The notes under the pieces are model-generated. The model made no database searches and had not been told where the DNA came from. It worked only from the letters and a program-made list of their open reading frames with translations. A program made the position numbers and the translations under genes. A DNA stretch of 13,898 nucleotides from Planctomycetota bacterium. GTDB lineage: Bacteria > Planctomycetota > UBA1135 > GCA-002686595. Of this stretch, positions 1 to 8,111 are shown piece after piece. The DNA is taken from positions 488 to 14,385 of the forward strand of contig JARGOW010000026.1 of NCBI GenBank assembly GCA_029212955.1, written 5' to 3'. Position 1 is the first letter of the stretch; each line of letters opens with the position of its first letter.

Positions 1-974
1 CACCCTTCCATGGGCTTGCCGCGGCCGAACAGCTCCACGATTTGCGCACGCACCGATTCGACTCCCGGGGGTGCCATGGAATCGGCGCCAAAGGCCGCCG
101 GGTCCTCCGCCGCAACGAGCCGCAACGCTAGATCCCGGGCCCAGGTTGCTGTAGGGCCCTGGGACCTCCGCAGAAACAGCCAGGAGCGTGCCTCTTCCGA
201 ATCCACAGCCCCCGAGTCCACCAGCAGCGCCAGCTGTAAGGGAGAAAGATCCCCGCGGCGCAACAACCGGGCAGCGCGCACCTTGGCCCGCGCCAGATCC
301 GTTTCGGTCCCCAGCGCCAACTCCATGGTAAGCAACTCGAGCTCCACCCCATCGCGCTCCGCCCCCGGATCCATGCCCTCCCACAACCCGGCCAGGGTGG
401 CTTGGGTTCCTTTCAAATCCCCAGCTTGACGCTGAAAGCGGCCCATGGCCAAGGTGAACAAACGCAGCTCCTCCGGCTCGCGCGCCAAAGCGATCGCTTG
501 GGTTTGCAAGTCGCGGGCGCGGCCCAACCGCCCTTGACCCGCAGCAACGAAAGCCAATCCGTGCAGGGCCCAGGGATTGCGCGGCTCGGCGCGGTGGGCT
601 TGATGAAAGCGTTGAACGCTTGTGCTCGTATCCAGCCGTCCGCTCAAGTATCCATGCAGATCGGAAGACTCGCCCCCTTGCAAAGCACTCCAATGGGCAC
701 GCAGGGCCTTGGGCCCCAGCAGCGCTTCCCGGGCAAGGTCATCCAACCTGCGTCGGGGAACTTCCCACCGGGGAGCCAATCGAATCGCCTCTTTCAATTC
801 CGACCGGGCCAAATCCGGGTCGTTCCCGTGCCGCAATGCGGCGTTGGCCCGTTCCATGGCGGCCCGCGCCGATTCAGCCGGACCGGGAAGAGGTTCCAAG
901 GTTCTGGTCCGGCAGGCTGCAAAAGCCAAACCCACCACCAGCCACAAACTGCAAGTCCGCAGCCAATGCGCCAT
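1..974 (-). CDS. TPR-containing lipoprotein, partial (3' end beyond window)
   Basis: This reading frame was found by translating the minus strand; it is open to the left edge, so at least 324 residues are present and the C-terminus is missing. The N-terminus (MAHWLRTCSLWLVVGLAFAAC) has a basic residue, a hydrophobic core and a lipobox-like end with Cys21, preceded by F-A-A. This suggests a type II signal peptide and a membrane-anchored periplasmic protein; Arg at +2 would favour the outer membrane. Residues about 36-75 and 120-200 are helical, Ala/Leu/Arg-rich TPR-like repeats, for example the stretch around NPWALHGLAFVAAGQGRLG. The ATG (974-972) shares one base with the ribD stop (TAATG), which suggests translational coupling. 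TPR lipoproteins usually act as scaffolds in envelope complexes; no specific role can be read here. The link with ribD is probably only positional. Confidence 0.8.
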   Translation of the reverse strand, partial: MAHWLRTCSLWLVVGLAFAACRTRTLEPLPGPAESARAAMERANAALRHGNDPDLARSELKEAIRLAPRWEVPRRRLDDLAREALLGPKALRAHWSALQGGESSDLHGYLSGRLDTSTSVQRFHQAHRAEPRNPWALHGLAFVAAGQGRLGRARDLQTQAIALAREPEELRLFTLAMGRFQRQAGDLKGTQATLAGLWEGMDPGAERDGVELELLTMELALGTETDLARAKVRAARLLRRGDLSPLQLALLVDSGAVDSEEARSWLFLRRSQGPTATWARDLALRLVAAEDPAAFGADSMAPPGVESVRAQIVELFGRGKPMEG

Positions 975-2131
975 TAGAAGTCCACGGTCAAGAAGGCTTC
1001 CATCACGGAATCCGAACCGCACTCGCGCATGACATGCTGCTTGAGTTTCGCTTCCTGGATCCAATCGGCCAGGCTTTCGCCCTGACCTCCACGCACGTTG
1101 CCGGTGATCATTCGAACCTGATCCACCAAGCCGCTTTCCAAGTAGCGGCGCAAAAGGGTCGGTCCTGTCTCGAGCAAAACGCGGTTGTAACCTTGGGCGG
1201 ACAACCAGGACTGCACATCGAGCAAGCGCAGGTGCTGGCGATCTTCCCCTCGAATCGGAACGATCGTGGCACCGGCCTTCTCAAGGGCACGCCAGCGAAC
1301 CGCATTGGATCCGGGCAAGCACAAAAGGAAAACGGGTCCGGCGCTTTCGCCTTCACCCGGCTCCTCGAACAGTCGAGCGTCGGTGGGAGTGCGCAACCAG
1401 GCATCGAGAATGATGCGCGCGGGGGGCTGGGTGATATCGCCAGGAGGGCGCACCGACAGGCGTGGGTCATCGACCAGCACGGTTCCCACTCCGGTCACCA
1501 TGGCGTCGACCTTGCCACGCAGCAATTGAACTTCCTTTAAGGACTCGGGTCCGGAGATCCAACGACCCTCCCCCACATCCGCGGGCGGGCTCAACTGACC
1601 GGTCATGGTCTGGGCCCATTTGGCGATCATCCACGGGCGCGGACGGCGCACGCGCTCGTTCGCCACCCAGCGCAGAAAGTGAGGACTCACATCCTCCAGC
1701 CGGCAGATGCCGTCCATGACCCGGACCTGCAATCCAGCGTCCTCCAGCATGTGCAAACCGCGCCCTTCGTGGTCCGGATTTGGATCCAATTGAGACACGA
1801 CCACATTCTGAATCCCGGTCTTCAAAATGGCTTCCACGCAAGGCGGGGTTTTGCCCGTGGTGGAGCAGGGCTCCAGGGTGACCACGATCGTGTCCCAATC
1901 CGCCTGGGGAACGCCGCTCGCGTGGGCCGCTTCGATGGCCTGAACCTCCGCGTGCGGGCCCCCGTAGGACTCGTGAAAACCCACTCCAACCACCTCTCCG
2001 GCCGCTAGAACCGCGGCTCCCACGCAGGGGTTGGGTGCCACCTCAAAGCGGAACTGGGCCGCTTCGCGCCCCAGCCGGTCCAGCAAGGACCCCAGGACTT
2101 CCGGGTTGAGGGTTTGGGCGGTCATGTTCAT
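974..2131 (-). CDS. ribD: Riboflavin biosynthesis protein RibD (deaminase/reductase)
   Basis: Bifunctional enzyme of riboflavin synthesis. It deaminates the pyrimidine formed from GTP by GTP cyclohydrolase II, then reduces the ribosyl side chain with NADPH. The 385-residue length fits the family. The N-terminal cytidine-deaminase-like domain (about 10-150) has the zinc site: H60 and E62 in the PHAEV motif, with C89 and C98 in EPCSTTGKTPPC. The C-terminal reductase domain (about 165-385) shows VGTVLVDDPRLSVR (D221/D222) and LLETGPTL (E321). The usual SLDG motif is changed to TMTG at about 176-179, and the last strand region is divergent. The start ATG has AGGA seven bases upstream; the second Met at codon 3 has no better site. 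No other rib gene is present. The gene overlaps the following lipoprotein gene by one base and is divergent from mdh. Confidence 0.95.
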   Translation of the reverse strand: MNMTAQTLNPEVLGSLLDRLGREAAQFRFEVAPNPCVGAAVLAAGEVVGVGFHESYGGPHAEVQAIEAAHASGVPQADWDTIVVTLEPCSTTGKTPPCVEAILKTGIQNVVVSQLDPNPDHEGRGLHMLEDAGLQVRVMDGICRLEDVSPHFLRWVANERVRRPRPWMIAKWAQTMTGQLSPPADVGEGRWISGPESLKEVQLLRGKVDAMVTGVGTVLVDDPRLSVRPPGDITQPPARIILDAWLRTPTDARLFEEPGEGESAGPVFLLCLPGSNAVRWRALEKAGATIVPIRGEDRQHLRLLDVQSWLSAQGYNRVLLETGPTLLRRYLESGLVDQVRMITGNVRGGQGESLADWIQEAKLKQHVMRECGSDSVMEAFLTVDF

Positions 2132-2427
2132 CGGGGGGTCCTGCGCTGGGGATCCCCGTGGGGCTCCCGTCTTCGATCTTCATCCTAGCGCGCTGGACCG
2201 GTATATGGCTAGGAAGTCCCGGGCGCAGACCCATCACCGGGTCCGCACCTTACATAGGACACCATCGGCACGAATGGCTTCAGAAATAGAGCACCAACAC
2301 GTTGGGTCCCGCATCGGCACGCGGCACACTATGGCCTCGAACCTGCGGACAGGTCCCCGCCCCACCCCAAATCCCTCGTTTCACCCCTTTCCGAGGGCGG
2401 CGCCCCCCGCAACGGCCCACCACCAAA
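2132..2427. promoter_or_regulatory. Divergent intergenic region between ribD and mdh
   Basis: These 296 bases separate two divergent genes and must hold both promoters, but I see no convincing -35/-10 pair on either strand. The best single minus-strand element is TAGGAT near 2175, without a -35 at the right distance. The left end (2132-2158) can form a GC hairpin next to the ribD start. The right end is C-rich and has a small hairpin, CCCTCG/CGAGGG (2373-2378 with 2392-2397), in the mdh leader. The region is visibly less GC-rich in its middle (about 2200-2340) than the genes beside it. Confidence 0.5.
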
Positions 2428-3420
2428 ATGAGCAAGAAACCCCTGCGCGTGGCAGTCACCGGCGCTGCTGGAAACATCGGCTACGCCCTCCTGCCCCGAA
2501 TCGCTAGCGGACAGATGTTCGGTCCCGATCAACCCGTCATCCTGAACATGATCGAGATTCCGGTCGACAAAGCCATGGCAGCTCTCAAGGGCGTCGCCAT
2601 GGAATTGGAGGACTGCGCCTTCCCCCTTCTGCACGACATGGTCCTGACCTCCGACGTGAACGAAGGTTTCAAGGATGTGAACTGGGCCTTGCTGGTCGGT
2701 TCCAAGCCCCGTGGTCCGGGCATGTTGCGCGGCGATCTGATCCGCGAGAACGGCCCGATCTTCACGGGTCAAGGCAAGGCCATCAACGACCACGGCGCCT
2801 CCGACGTGCGCGTGGCCGTGGTCGGTAACCCGTGCAACACGAACGCTTTGATCGCCATGAACTCCGCCAAGGACGTTCCCGATGATCGCTTCAGCGCTAT
2901 GACCCGCTTGGACCAAAACCGCGCCCAAGCCCAACTCGCCAACAAGGCCGGTGTCTCGATCACCGAGGTCCAAAACATGCTCATCTGGGGCAACCACTCC
3001 GCCACCCAGGTGCCCGACTTCGAACACGTCACCATCGGCGGCAAGCCGGCCACCGAGGTCATCACCGACCGCGAGTGGCTTGAAGGTGCCTTCTTCTCCC
3101 GCGTGCAAAAGCGCGGCGCAGAAATCATCGAAGCCCGCGGCATGTCCAGCGCCGCTTCGGCGGCCAACGCCCTGGTCGACCACGTGCATGACCTGTGTGT
3201 CCCCACCGCAGCCGGCGCATGGAATTCGGTCTGCGTGCCCTCCGATGGCAGCTACGGCGTGCCCGAAGGCTTGATCTCTTCCTTCCCTGTCACCGTCGAC
3301 GCGGCTGGCAAGTGGTCCATCGTTCAAGGCCTCGAAATGAACGACTTCCTGACCGCCAAACTCAAGGCGAGCGCCGACGAACTTGCCGGCGAGCGCGAAA
3401 CGGTCAAAGACCTGCTGTAA
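2428..3420 (+). CDS. mdh: Malate dehydrogenase (cytosolic/Thermus type)
   Basis: NAD-dependent malate/oxaloacetate interconversion in the TCA cycle, in the cytoplasm. The 330-residue protein starts with MSKKPLRVAVTGAAGNIGY, a Rossmann fold with G12, G15 and G18, followed by the family-typical ALKGVAMELEDCAFPLL (52-68). Catalytic pair: D162 in TRLDQNRA and H190 in IWGNHSAT. Substrate arginines: R95, R101 and R165. The mobile loop reads GSKPRGPGMLRGDL, with Gly-Pro where homologs usually have a charged residue plus another. The ATG at 2428 was chosen because homology begins there; the frame stays open upstream to 2302, but those 42 codons are Pro/Arg-rich and look like leader sequence. There is no Shine-Dalgarno sequence before this ATG (ACCACCAAA). 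It is the only plus-strand gene and ends at a strong terminator. Confidence 0.96.
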   Translation: MSKKPLRVAVTGAAGNIGYALLPRIASGQMFGPDQPVILNMIEIPVDKAMAALKGVAMELEDCAFPLLHDMVLTSDVNEGFKDVNWALLVGSKPRGPGMLRGDLIRENGPIFTGQGKAINDHGASDVRVAVVGNPCNTNALIAMNSAKDVPDDRFSAMTRLDQNRAQAQLANKAGVSITEVQNMLIWGNHSATQVPDFEHVTIGGKPATEVITDREWLEGAFFSRVQKRGAEIIEARGMSSAASAANALVDHVHDLCVPTAAGAWNSVCVPSDGSYGVPEGLISSFPVTVDAAGKWSIVQGLEMNDFLTAKLKASADELAGERETVKDLL

Positions 3421-3442
3421 AACAAAGCGCTTCGGCGCAAAC

Positions 3443-3483
3443 AAGAGCCCCCGCTCCAGTCAGGCTGAAGCGGGGGCTCTTTT
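3443..3483 (+). terminator. Intrinsic terminator of mdh, possibly bidirectional
   Basis: A perfect 13-bp stem pairs 3443-3455 (AAGAGCCCCCGCT) with 3469-3481, with a 13-base loop and a run of four T (3480-3483) closing it on the plus strand. It begins 23 bases after the mdh stop. On the minus strand the same stem is followed by a looser T-rich tract (TCTTGTTTG), so it may also stop transcripts of the convergent cyanophycin cluster, whose last gene ends at 3509. Confidence 0.9.
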
Positions 3484-3508
3484 GTGTTCCGACCTAAAGC
3501 TTGGGAAC

Positions 3509-5239
3509 CTATTGGTTCCCTGCGAGCAGCCCCTTACCCGGGCGCCAGTCGCTGGCCTTGAGCTCGGCCAAGAGTTCCAGAACTGCGGTGCGCTCGGCAT
3601 GGGAGAGGAGCAGGACCAGGTCCCCATCCCGGGCCCATGTGAGGGCGTCGCGGGCGGCTTGAATTTCGGAGGGGGCGTGCTGGATACGACTGGCGGGTAG
3701 GCCGTTGGCGAGTAGGGTGTTTTCAATCAGGTCCGTGACCACGCTCTGCTCGCGGCCGCGGCTTTCCTTTTCCATGGTCTTGACGATGACCAGATCCGGT
3801 CCGGCTTCCGCGGTGATGCGCGCCAATTCTGCGATCGAATGATCGTCGCGGTCGCCGGCCTGGCCCAACAGGACCACGAACCGTTTGCCACCCAGGGCGG
3901 GCACCATATCCATAGTGGCCTGCAACCCATGGGGATTGTGGGCGAAGTCCACCAAGGCACGTACCCCACCGAACTCGAACTCATTCAGTCGGCCCGGGTT
4001 CGTGGCGGGATTGCTTTCGAATTCCGCGAGGCCCCGGCGTACGGCCTGCAATGGCAAACCCATCTGAAGAGCAGCCGCCGCGGCGCACAAAGCGTTGGTC
4101 ACGTTGTAGCGCGCGGCGCCACCCAGGGTGAGCGGGATGTCGGCGGCCGGAAGCAGCTCCTGCATCTGCGCCCCCTCGCAAAGGACCAGGCGATCGCCCA
4201 CGAGCAAAGCAGCCTTCCCGCCCCGGCCCAGGTGCTCCCGAACCAGTTCATCCTCGGGGTCTAGGGAAACCCACGTGATCGGTTCCTCCACGTCTTGGCC
4301 GCGGCGCCGCACTTCCGGGTTGTCGGCATTGAGAACCAGGTGGTCCCCCGCGCGGCGAACCACAAATTTGACTTCGGTGAGGTCGGCCAGACAGTGCACA
4401 CCCATCTCCCCCATGTGATCCTCGGCCACGTTGAGAACCACCGAGACATCCACCCGGTTTACGCCAAGCCCACGGCGTAAGAGCCCCCCACGGGCGGTTT
4501 CCAGCAAGGCCACCTGCACGCGTTCGTCCTTGAGGATCGCCCGCGCGCCCCCGGGACCCGACCAATCGCCACGGTCGACCAGCTCATCCCCCACCTGAAT
4601 CCAATCGGTCGAAGAAATCCCCGGCACCAGATTCGCGGCTTTCACAATCGCACCCAACATGCGGATCGTGGTGGTTTTGCCATTGGTACCGGTGATGATC
4701 GCGCTCGGGATATCCGCGACGGTCGACCAGTCCACCTGGGAGGCGTCGGGCAACTCGGGCGTATCCCAGGTTCGGCCCCGAGCTCCCATGCCCACGGTGG
4801 TCCACTCGTCATCGCCGCAGAAATTCACCCGGTGCTCGGCAGCCGCCCGGGCTAGGGCCAAGAGGCGTGGATCACGCTCCTGATCCAGTTCATGCCTTAG
4901 GGCACCCAACGATTCAGAGAGGTCGCTTGGCGTCTCGCCAGCGAGCACCCGACGTGTACTCTCAAAGGCCCACTCATTGACCTCTAAGCAAGCGTACAGG
5001 GTGTCGATCGGAGCCCGGAAGGCCATACTCACACCACCGGGATATTCCCGATGGGTCAACTCAACCGGCAGCTCCAGTGCTTCGAGTACCCGGGTCACCT
5101 GCTCCCGCCAAACCTCCACCACAGTGGCAGCCTGGCATCCATCCAACTCCACCTCCAGCACAGCACCGGGGTGATCCCAAAGCAGGTTCGGGCCGGTCAA
5201 GCGGCGTGAATCGGTCAACTTCAAGGCGGATTCCCTCAA
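3509..5239 (-). CDS. CphA-like Mur ligase without ATP-grasp module
   Basis: A 576-residue relative of cyanophycin synthetase. Its Mur-ligase module (about 178-560) looks active: ATP loop GTNGKT at 184-189, ETARGGLLRRG at 247-257, likely carbamylated Lys at K291, PGRLN (415-419), DFAHNP (431-436) and GDRDD (462-466). In CphA this half adds Arg to the Asp side chain. The first ~100 residues look like a shortened CphA N-domain (LTGPN near 14-18). Residues about 110-165 resemble the start of CphA's ATP-grasp half, and the chain then jumps directly to the Mur module. About 275 residues that catalyse Asp addition are absent, as is the N-domain HxxEH segment seen in the neighbour. TTG (5239-5237) overlaps the cphA stop as TTGA. 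A second TTG at 5224, seven bases after GAGGGA, has the better ribosome site. Its substrate is unknown. It is probably co-expressed with cphA. Confidence 0.88.
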   Translation of the reverse strand: MRESALKLTDSRRLTGPNLLWDHPGAVLEVELDGCQAATVVEVWREQVTRVLEALELPVELTHREYPGGVSMAFRAPIDTLYACLEVNEWAFESTRRVLAGETPSDLSESLGALRHELDQERDPRLLALARAAAEHRVNFCGDDEWTTVGMGARGRTWDTPELPDASQVDWSTVADIPSAIITGTNGKTTTIRMLGAIVKAANLVPGISSTDWIQVGDELVDRGDWSGPGGARAILKDERVQVALLETARGGLLRRGLGVNRVDVSVVLNVAEDHMGEMGVHCLADLTEVKFVVRRAGDHLVLNADNPEVRRRGQDVEEPITWVSLDPEDELVREHLGRGGKAALLVGDRLVLCEGAQMQELLPAADIPLTLGGAARYNVTNALCAAAAALQMGLPLQAVRRGLAEFESNPATNPGRLNEFEFGGVRALVDFAHNPHGLQATMDMVPALGGKRFVVLLGQAGDRDDHSIAELARITAEAGPDLVIVKTMEKESRGREQSVVTDLIENTLLANGLPASRIQHAPSEIQAARDALTWARDGDLVLLLSHAERTAVLELLAELKASDWRPGKGLLAGNQ

Positions 5240-8025
5240 TCGGAGGACTCTTGCTCCCGGGCCAAACGCACGCCGCGTTCGTCGCGTACCAGGCGGCGTT
5301 TGTCCACGGCCGGAGCGTCGGGTGTTTCGAAGGGTCGCACCTGGGGTTTGCTCTTCTTCTGGGGCGCGCCCGGCTCCAGGGTGCCCGGCTTAAAGGAGGT
5401 GATCTGGTTCCAGCACCGTGAAATCTTGTCGCCGAAGATCAAGATCAAGTCCCCCGCACGCGCGCGCTCGAGCGCGGCGTCCGTGGCTTCGACCTCATCG
5501 GGGATCAGCTCGATCACCTCGGGGTTCACCCCAGCATCGATCAAAGCCTTGCGTTGGATCTGGGGAATCTCGTCCCCATCCCGCCCGCGGAAATTGTCGT
5601 CGCGCCGACAAATGTAGTGGTCAAATTTTCCTGCCACCGCGTCAGAAATCGCGATCACGTCCTCATCCCGGCGATCGCCCGGGGCCGCAAGGACCACGAC
5701 GCGTTGTCCGCTGGGCTCGAGACGTTCGACCAGGTCGGCCATGGCTTTCACAGCGGCCGGGTTGTGACCGTAGTCCAGGATGACCTTGAAGGGATGATCG
5801 TCGCACACATTCATTCGGCCTGGTGCCTGGAAGAAAGTCGTATCAAAGGTGCGCAATCCGTGACGGATCTGGTCCAACTCCGCGCCCATGGCAAAGGTGA
5901 TCGCCGCCGCAAACATGGCGTTCTGCACGTTGTGGATAGCGCGACCTTCCATGGTCGCCGGAATCTGATGACTCCAAAGCAAGGGCATGTGGCGAGGACC
6001 GTCATAGAGCGTCAGCATCTGACCTCCCATGCCGTCCTCGAGCGCCACGGCCCGACCGCCCATCTGCACGTGCTCCCGCACCAAAGGATGGGAATGGTTG
6101 AGCGTCACATAACAAACGTGCTCGGCTTTGGTGTGGTCTGCCATGGCCAGCACCAAAGGATCGTCCGCGTTGAGAACTGCCGTGTCGGTGGCAATCTCTG
6201 CGACGGTTCGCTTGACCTTGGCCAGCTCCTCCAAGGTGTCGATGCCCTTGAGGCCCAGGTGGTCCGAGTCCACGTTCAACACCGCACCCACCGTGCATTT
6301 GCGATACCCCATGCCCCGGCGTAGCAATCCACCGCGGGCGGTTTCCATGACCGCCGTGTCGACCTTGGGATCGCGCAACACCATCCGAGCCGCAACCGGT
6401 CCGGTCATGTCGCCTTCCACGGTCAGGTGGCCGTCGATGTACACGCCCTCCGTACTGGTCAAACCCACATGACGCCCGGCCATCTTCAAGATGTGGGCCA
6501 CCATGCGCGAGGTGGTCGTTTTACCGTTGGTGCCCGTGATCGACGCGATCGGAATGCGCGTCGGCGTTCCCGGGGGGAAGAGCATATCGATCACAGGACC
6601 GGCCACGTCCCGCGGGGTGCCCTCGCTGGGCGCCACATGCATGCGGAAACCCGGGGCCGCGTTGAGCTCGCAAATCGCGCCGCGGGTGCGTTTGTAGGAT
6701 TGCGTAATATCGGTGGTCAAGAAGTCCACGCCGCACACGTCCAATCCGACGGCGTTGGCGGCACGCCTTGCCATCTCCTGGTTGTCAGGGTGGATCACAT
6801 CGGTCACGTCCACGGCGGTGCCGCCGGTGGACAGGTTTCCCGTGGAGCGAAGGAACACGGTCTCGCCCTTGCTCGGAACCGATTCGGGCGTGTATCCCAG
6901 GCCCTCCAAGAGGCGTAAGGCCTGGTGGTCCAGCTCCAAACGAGTGAGGATTTTTTCGTGGCCCACACCCCGGCGCGGATCCTGGTTTGTGATCTCCACA
7001 AGCTGTTCCACGGTGTGCTCACCGTCACCGACCACGTGGCCGGGAACGCGCTTGCTGGCTGCGATGAGCTCACCGTTCACGACCAGCAGTCGGTGGTCCA
7101 AGCCCTCGATGTAGCTCTCGACCAGCACCGAGCGGGAATGCTCGCGGGCGTGCCCATAGGCCTTGCGCACTTCCTCCGCGTCCTGCAGGAGGATCGAGAC
7201 ACCCCGGCCATGGTTGGCGTTCAAGGGCTTGACCACCACGGGATAGCCGATGCGATCCGCGGCACGCCGGGCTTCATTCTCGCTGTAGACCAGGCGCTGG
7301 CGGGCCACGGGCAGGCCCAAATCGCCCAGCAACTTGTTGGTCTCTTCTTTGTCCGAGGCGAGCTCAACGGAGATGTGTCGGGTCTCGCTTGTGATCGTTG
7401 CTTGAATACGACGCTGGTATTTGCCGTGCCCCATTTGGACCAGGCTGTAGCGGTTCAGGCGCAACCACGGGACACCCCGTTCTTCCGCCGCTTTCACCAG
7501 GGAATCCGTACTGGGCCCGAAAGCGCGCCGTTGCGCGTAACGGATGAACCCATCGCACTCTTCCCCCCAATCGAACTCGGGGTCGGTCCCCTCGGGTGTT
7601 ACCTCGTCCGGCAGCAGGTCGTGCAGGAGTGCCAGGGCCAGGTTGGCGGCCTCGAGTCCCACGTCTTCCTGCTCATATTCGAAGACCACGTTGTATTCGC
7701 CCACGGTGCCCGTGCCGCGGGTTTTGCCAAAGGTCACATGGGCCCCCGCCATGTTTTGCAACTCGATGGCCACGTGCTCAAAGACGTGGCCCAACCAGGT
7801 GCCTTCGTCCTCTTTCATGCGTCGCACAAAACCGCCGGGTTCCCCGTAGGAACAACCGTGCTCCTTGAGGCCGGGCAAACGCTCGATCAGCCTATTCTGA
7901 AAGTCCTCTCCAAGCCGTGCCGTGGGCCATTCTTCGAGCACTCCCAGCTCCAACGTCAGCCGGATGATGCGGAAGAGTGCATAGTGGTTCGGCCCCAAAT
8001 AGACCGACTTGGATAGGATTTTCAT
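5236..8025 (-). CDS. cphA: Cyanophycin synthetase CphA
   Basis: Builds cyanophycin (poly-Asp backbone with Arg side chains) from Asp, Arg and ATP; the product forms cytoplasmic granules. At 929 residues it is slightly longer than usual. Domain order: N-domain 1-160 (starts MKIL, with GPN at 11-13); ATP-grasp about 165-485 (VVVKPLNANHGRGV at 263-276, STGNLSTGGTAVD at 394-406, ELNAAPGFRMHVAPS at 453-467); Mur-ligase module about 490-880 (GTNGKT 498-503, ETARGGLLRRG 561-571, carbamylated-Lys candidate K605, PGRMN 735-739, DYGHNP 751-756, GDRRD 783-787). The intact P-loop argues for CphA1 rather than CphA2. N-domain residues H80, E83, H84 and E88 match a motif shared with cyanobacterial CphA1. 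A charged tail of about 50 residues (880-929) has no counterpart that I recognise. The ATG has no clear ribosome site. The gene lies 86 bases after cphB. Confidence 0.96.
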   Translation of the reverse strand: MKILSKSVYLGPNHYALFRIIRLTLELGVLEEWPTARLGEDFQNRLIERLPGLKEHGCSYGEPGGFVRRMKEDEGTWLGHVFEHVAIELQNMAGAHVTFGKTRGTGTVGEYNVVFEYEQEDVGLEAANLALALLHDLLPDEVTPEGTDPEFDWGEECDGFIRYAQRRAFGPSTDSLVKAAEERGVPWLRLNRYSLVQMGHGKYQRRIQATITSETRHISVELASDKEETNKLLGDLGLPVARQRLVYSENEARRAADRIGYPVVVKPLNANHGRGVSILLQDAEEVRKAYGHAREHSRSVLVESYIEGLDHRLLVVNGELIAASKRVPGHVVGDGEHTVEQLVEITNQDPRRGVGHEKILTRLELDHQALRLLEGLGYTPESVPSKGETVFLRSTGNLSTGGTAVDVTDVIHPDNQEMARRAANAVGLDVCGVDFLTTDITQSYKRTRGAICELNAAPGFRMHVAPSEGTPRDVAGPVIDMLFPPGTPTRIPIASITGTNGKTTTSRMVAHILKMAGRHVGLTSTEGVYIDGHLTVEGDMTGPVAARMVLRDPKVDTAVMETARGGLLRRGMGYRKCTVGAVLNVDSDHLGLKGIDTLEELAKVKRTVAEIATDTAVLNADDPLVLAMADHTKAEHVCYVTLNHSHPLVREHVQMGGRAVALEDGMGGQMLTLYDGPRHMPLLWSHQIPATMEGRAIHNVQNAMFAAAITFAMGAELDQIRHGLRTFDTTFFQAPGRMNVCDDHPFKVILDYGHNPAAVKAMADLVERLEPSGQRVVVLAAPGDRRDEDVIAISDAVAGKFDHYICRRDDNFRGRDGDEIPQIQRKALIDAGVNPEVIELIPDEVEATDAALERARAGDLILIFGDKISRCWNQITSFKPGTLEPGAPQKKSKPQVRPFETPDAPAVDKRRLVRDERGVRLAREQESSD

Positions 8026-8111
8026 GGGAGTCTTTTAGGATTGGGCGCTTTTCAAAAGTTTACCAGGGGGTCGTGCGATACGGGATTCCACGTCATAGCT
8101 GGCGTCTGCCG
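8026..8111 (-). promoter_or_regulatory. cphB-cphA spacer
   Basis: This is the only sizeable gap within the cyanophycin cluster. It holds an 11-base dyad, CTTTTGAAAAG (8048-8058), 23 bases before the cphA start, and on the minus strand TGGTAAACT, which resembles an extended -10 element but has no matching -35 box. A separate cphA promoter or an operator is possible but not shown. Confidence 0.25.

Noticed and set aside
620..1540. Long plus-strand frame over the lipoprotein gene and ribD
   Set aside because: It lies antisense to ribD, whose zinc-site motifs are unmistakable, and to the TPR lipoprotein frame; its own translation has no domain pattern.
2302..2427. Upstream in-frame extension of mdh
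   Set aside because: The 42 residues are Pro/Arg-rich and unlike any malate dehydrogenase N-terminus; the Rossmann strand begins right after the ATG at 2428.
2132..2427. FMN riboswitch before ribD
   Set aside because: I looked for the conserved FMN-aptamer segments and saw none.
2329..3444. 371-residue minus-strand frame opposite mdh
   Set aside because: It is a Gly/Val/His-rich mirror of the mdh codons, typical of GC-rich DNA, with mdh clearly real.
6925..8016. 363-residue plus-strand frame opposite cphA
   Set aside because: It is antisense to the conserved CphA N-domain and ATP-grasp region and has no recognisable domain.
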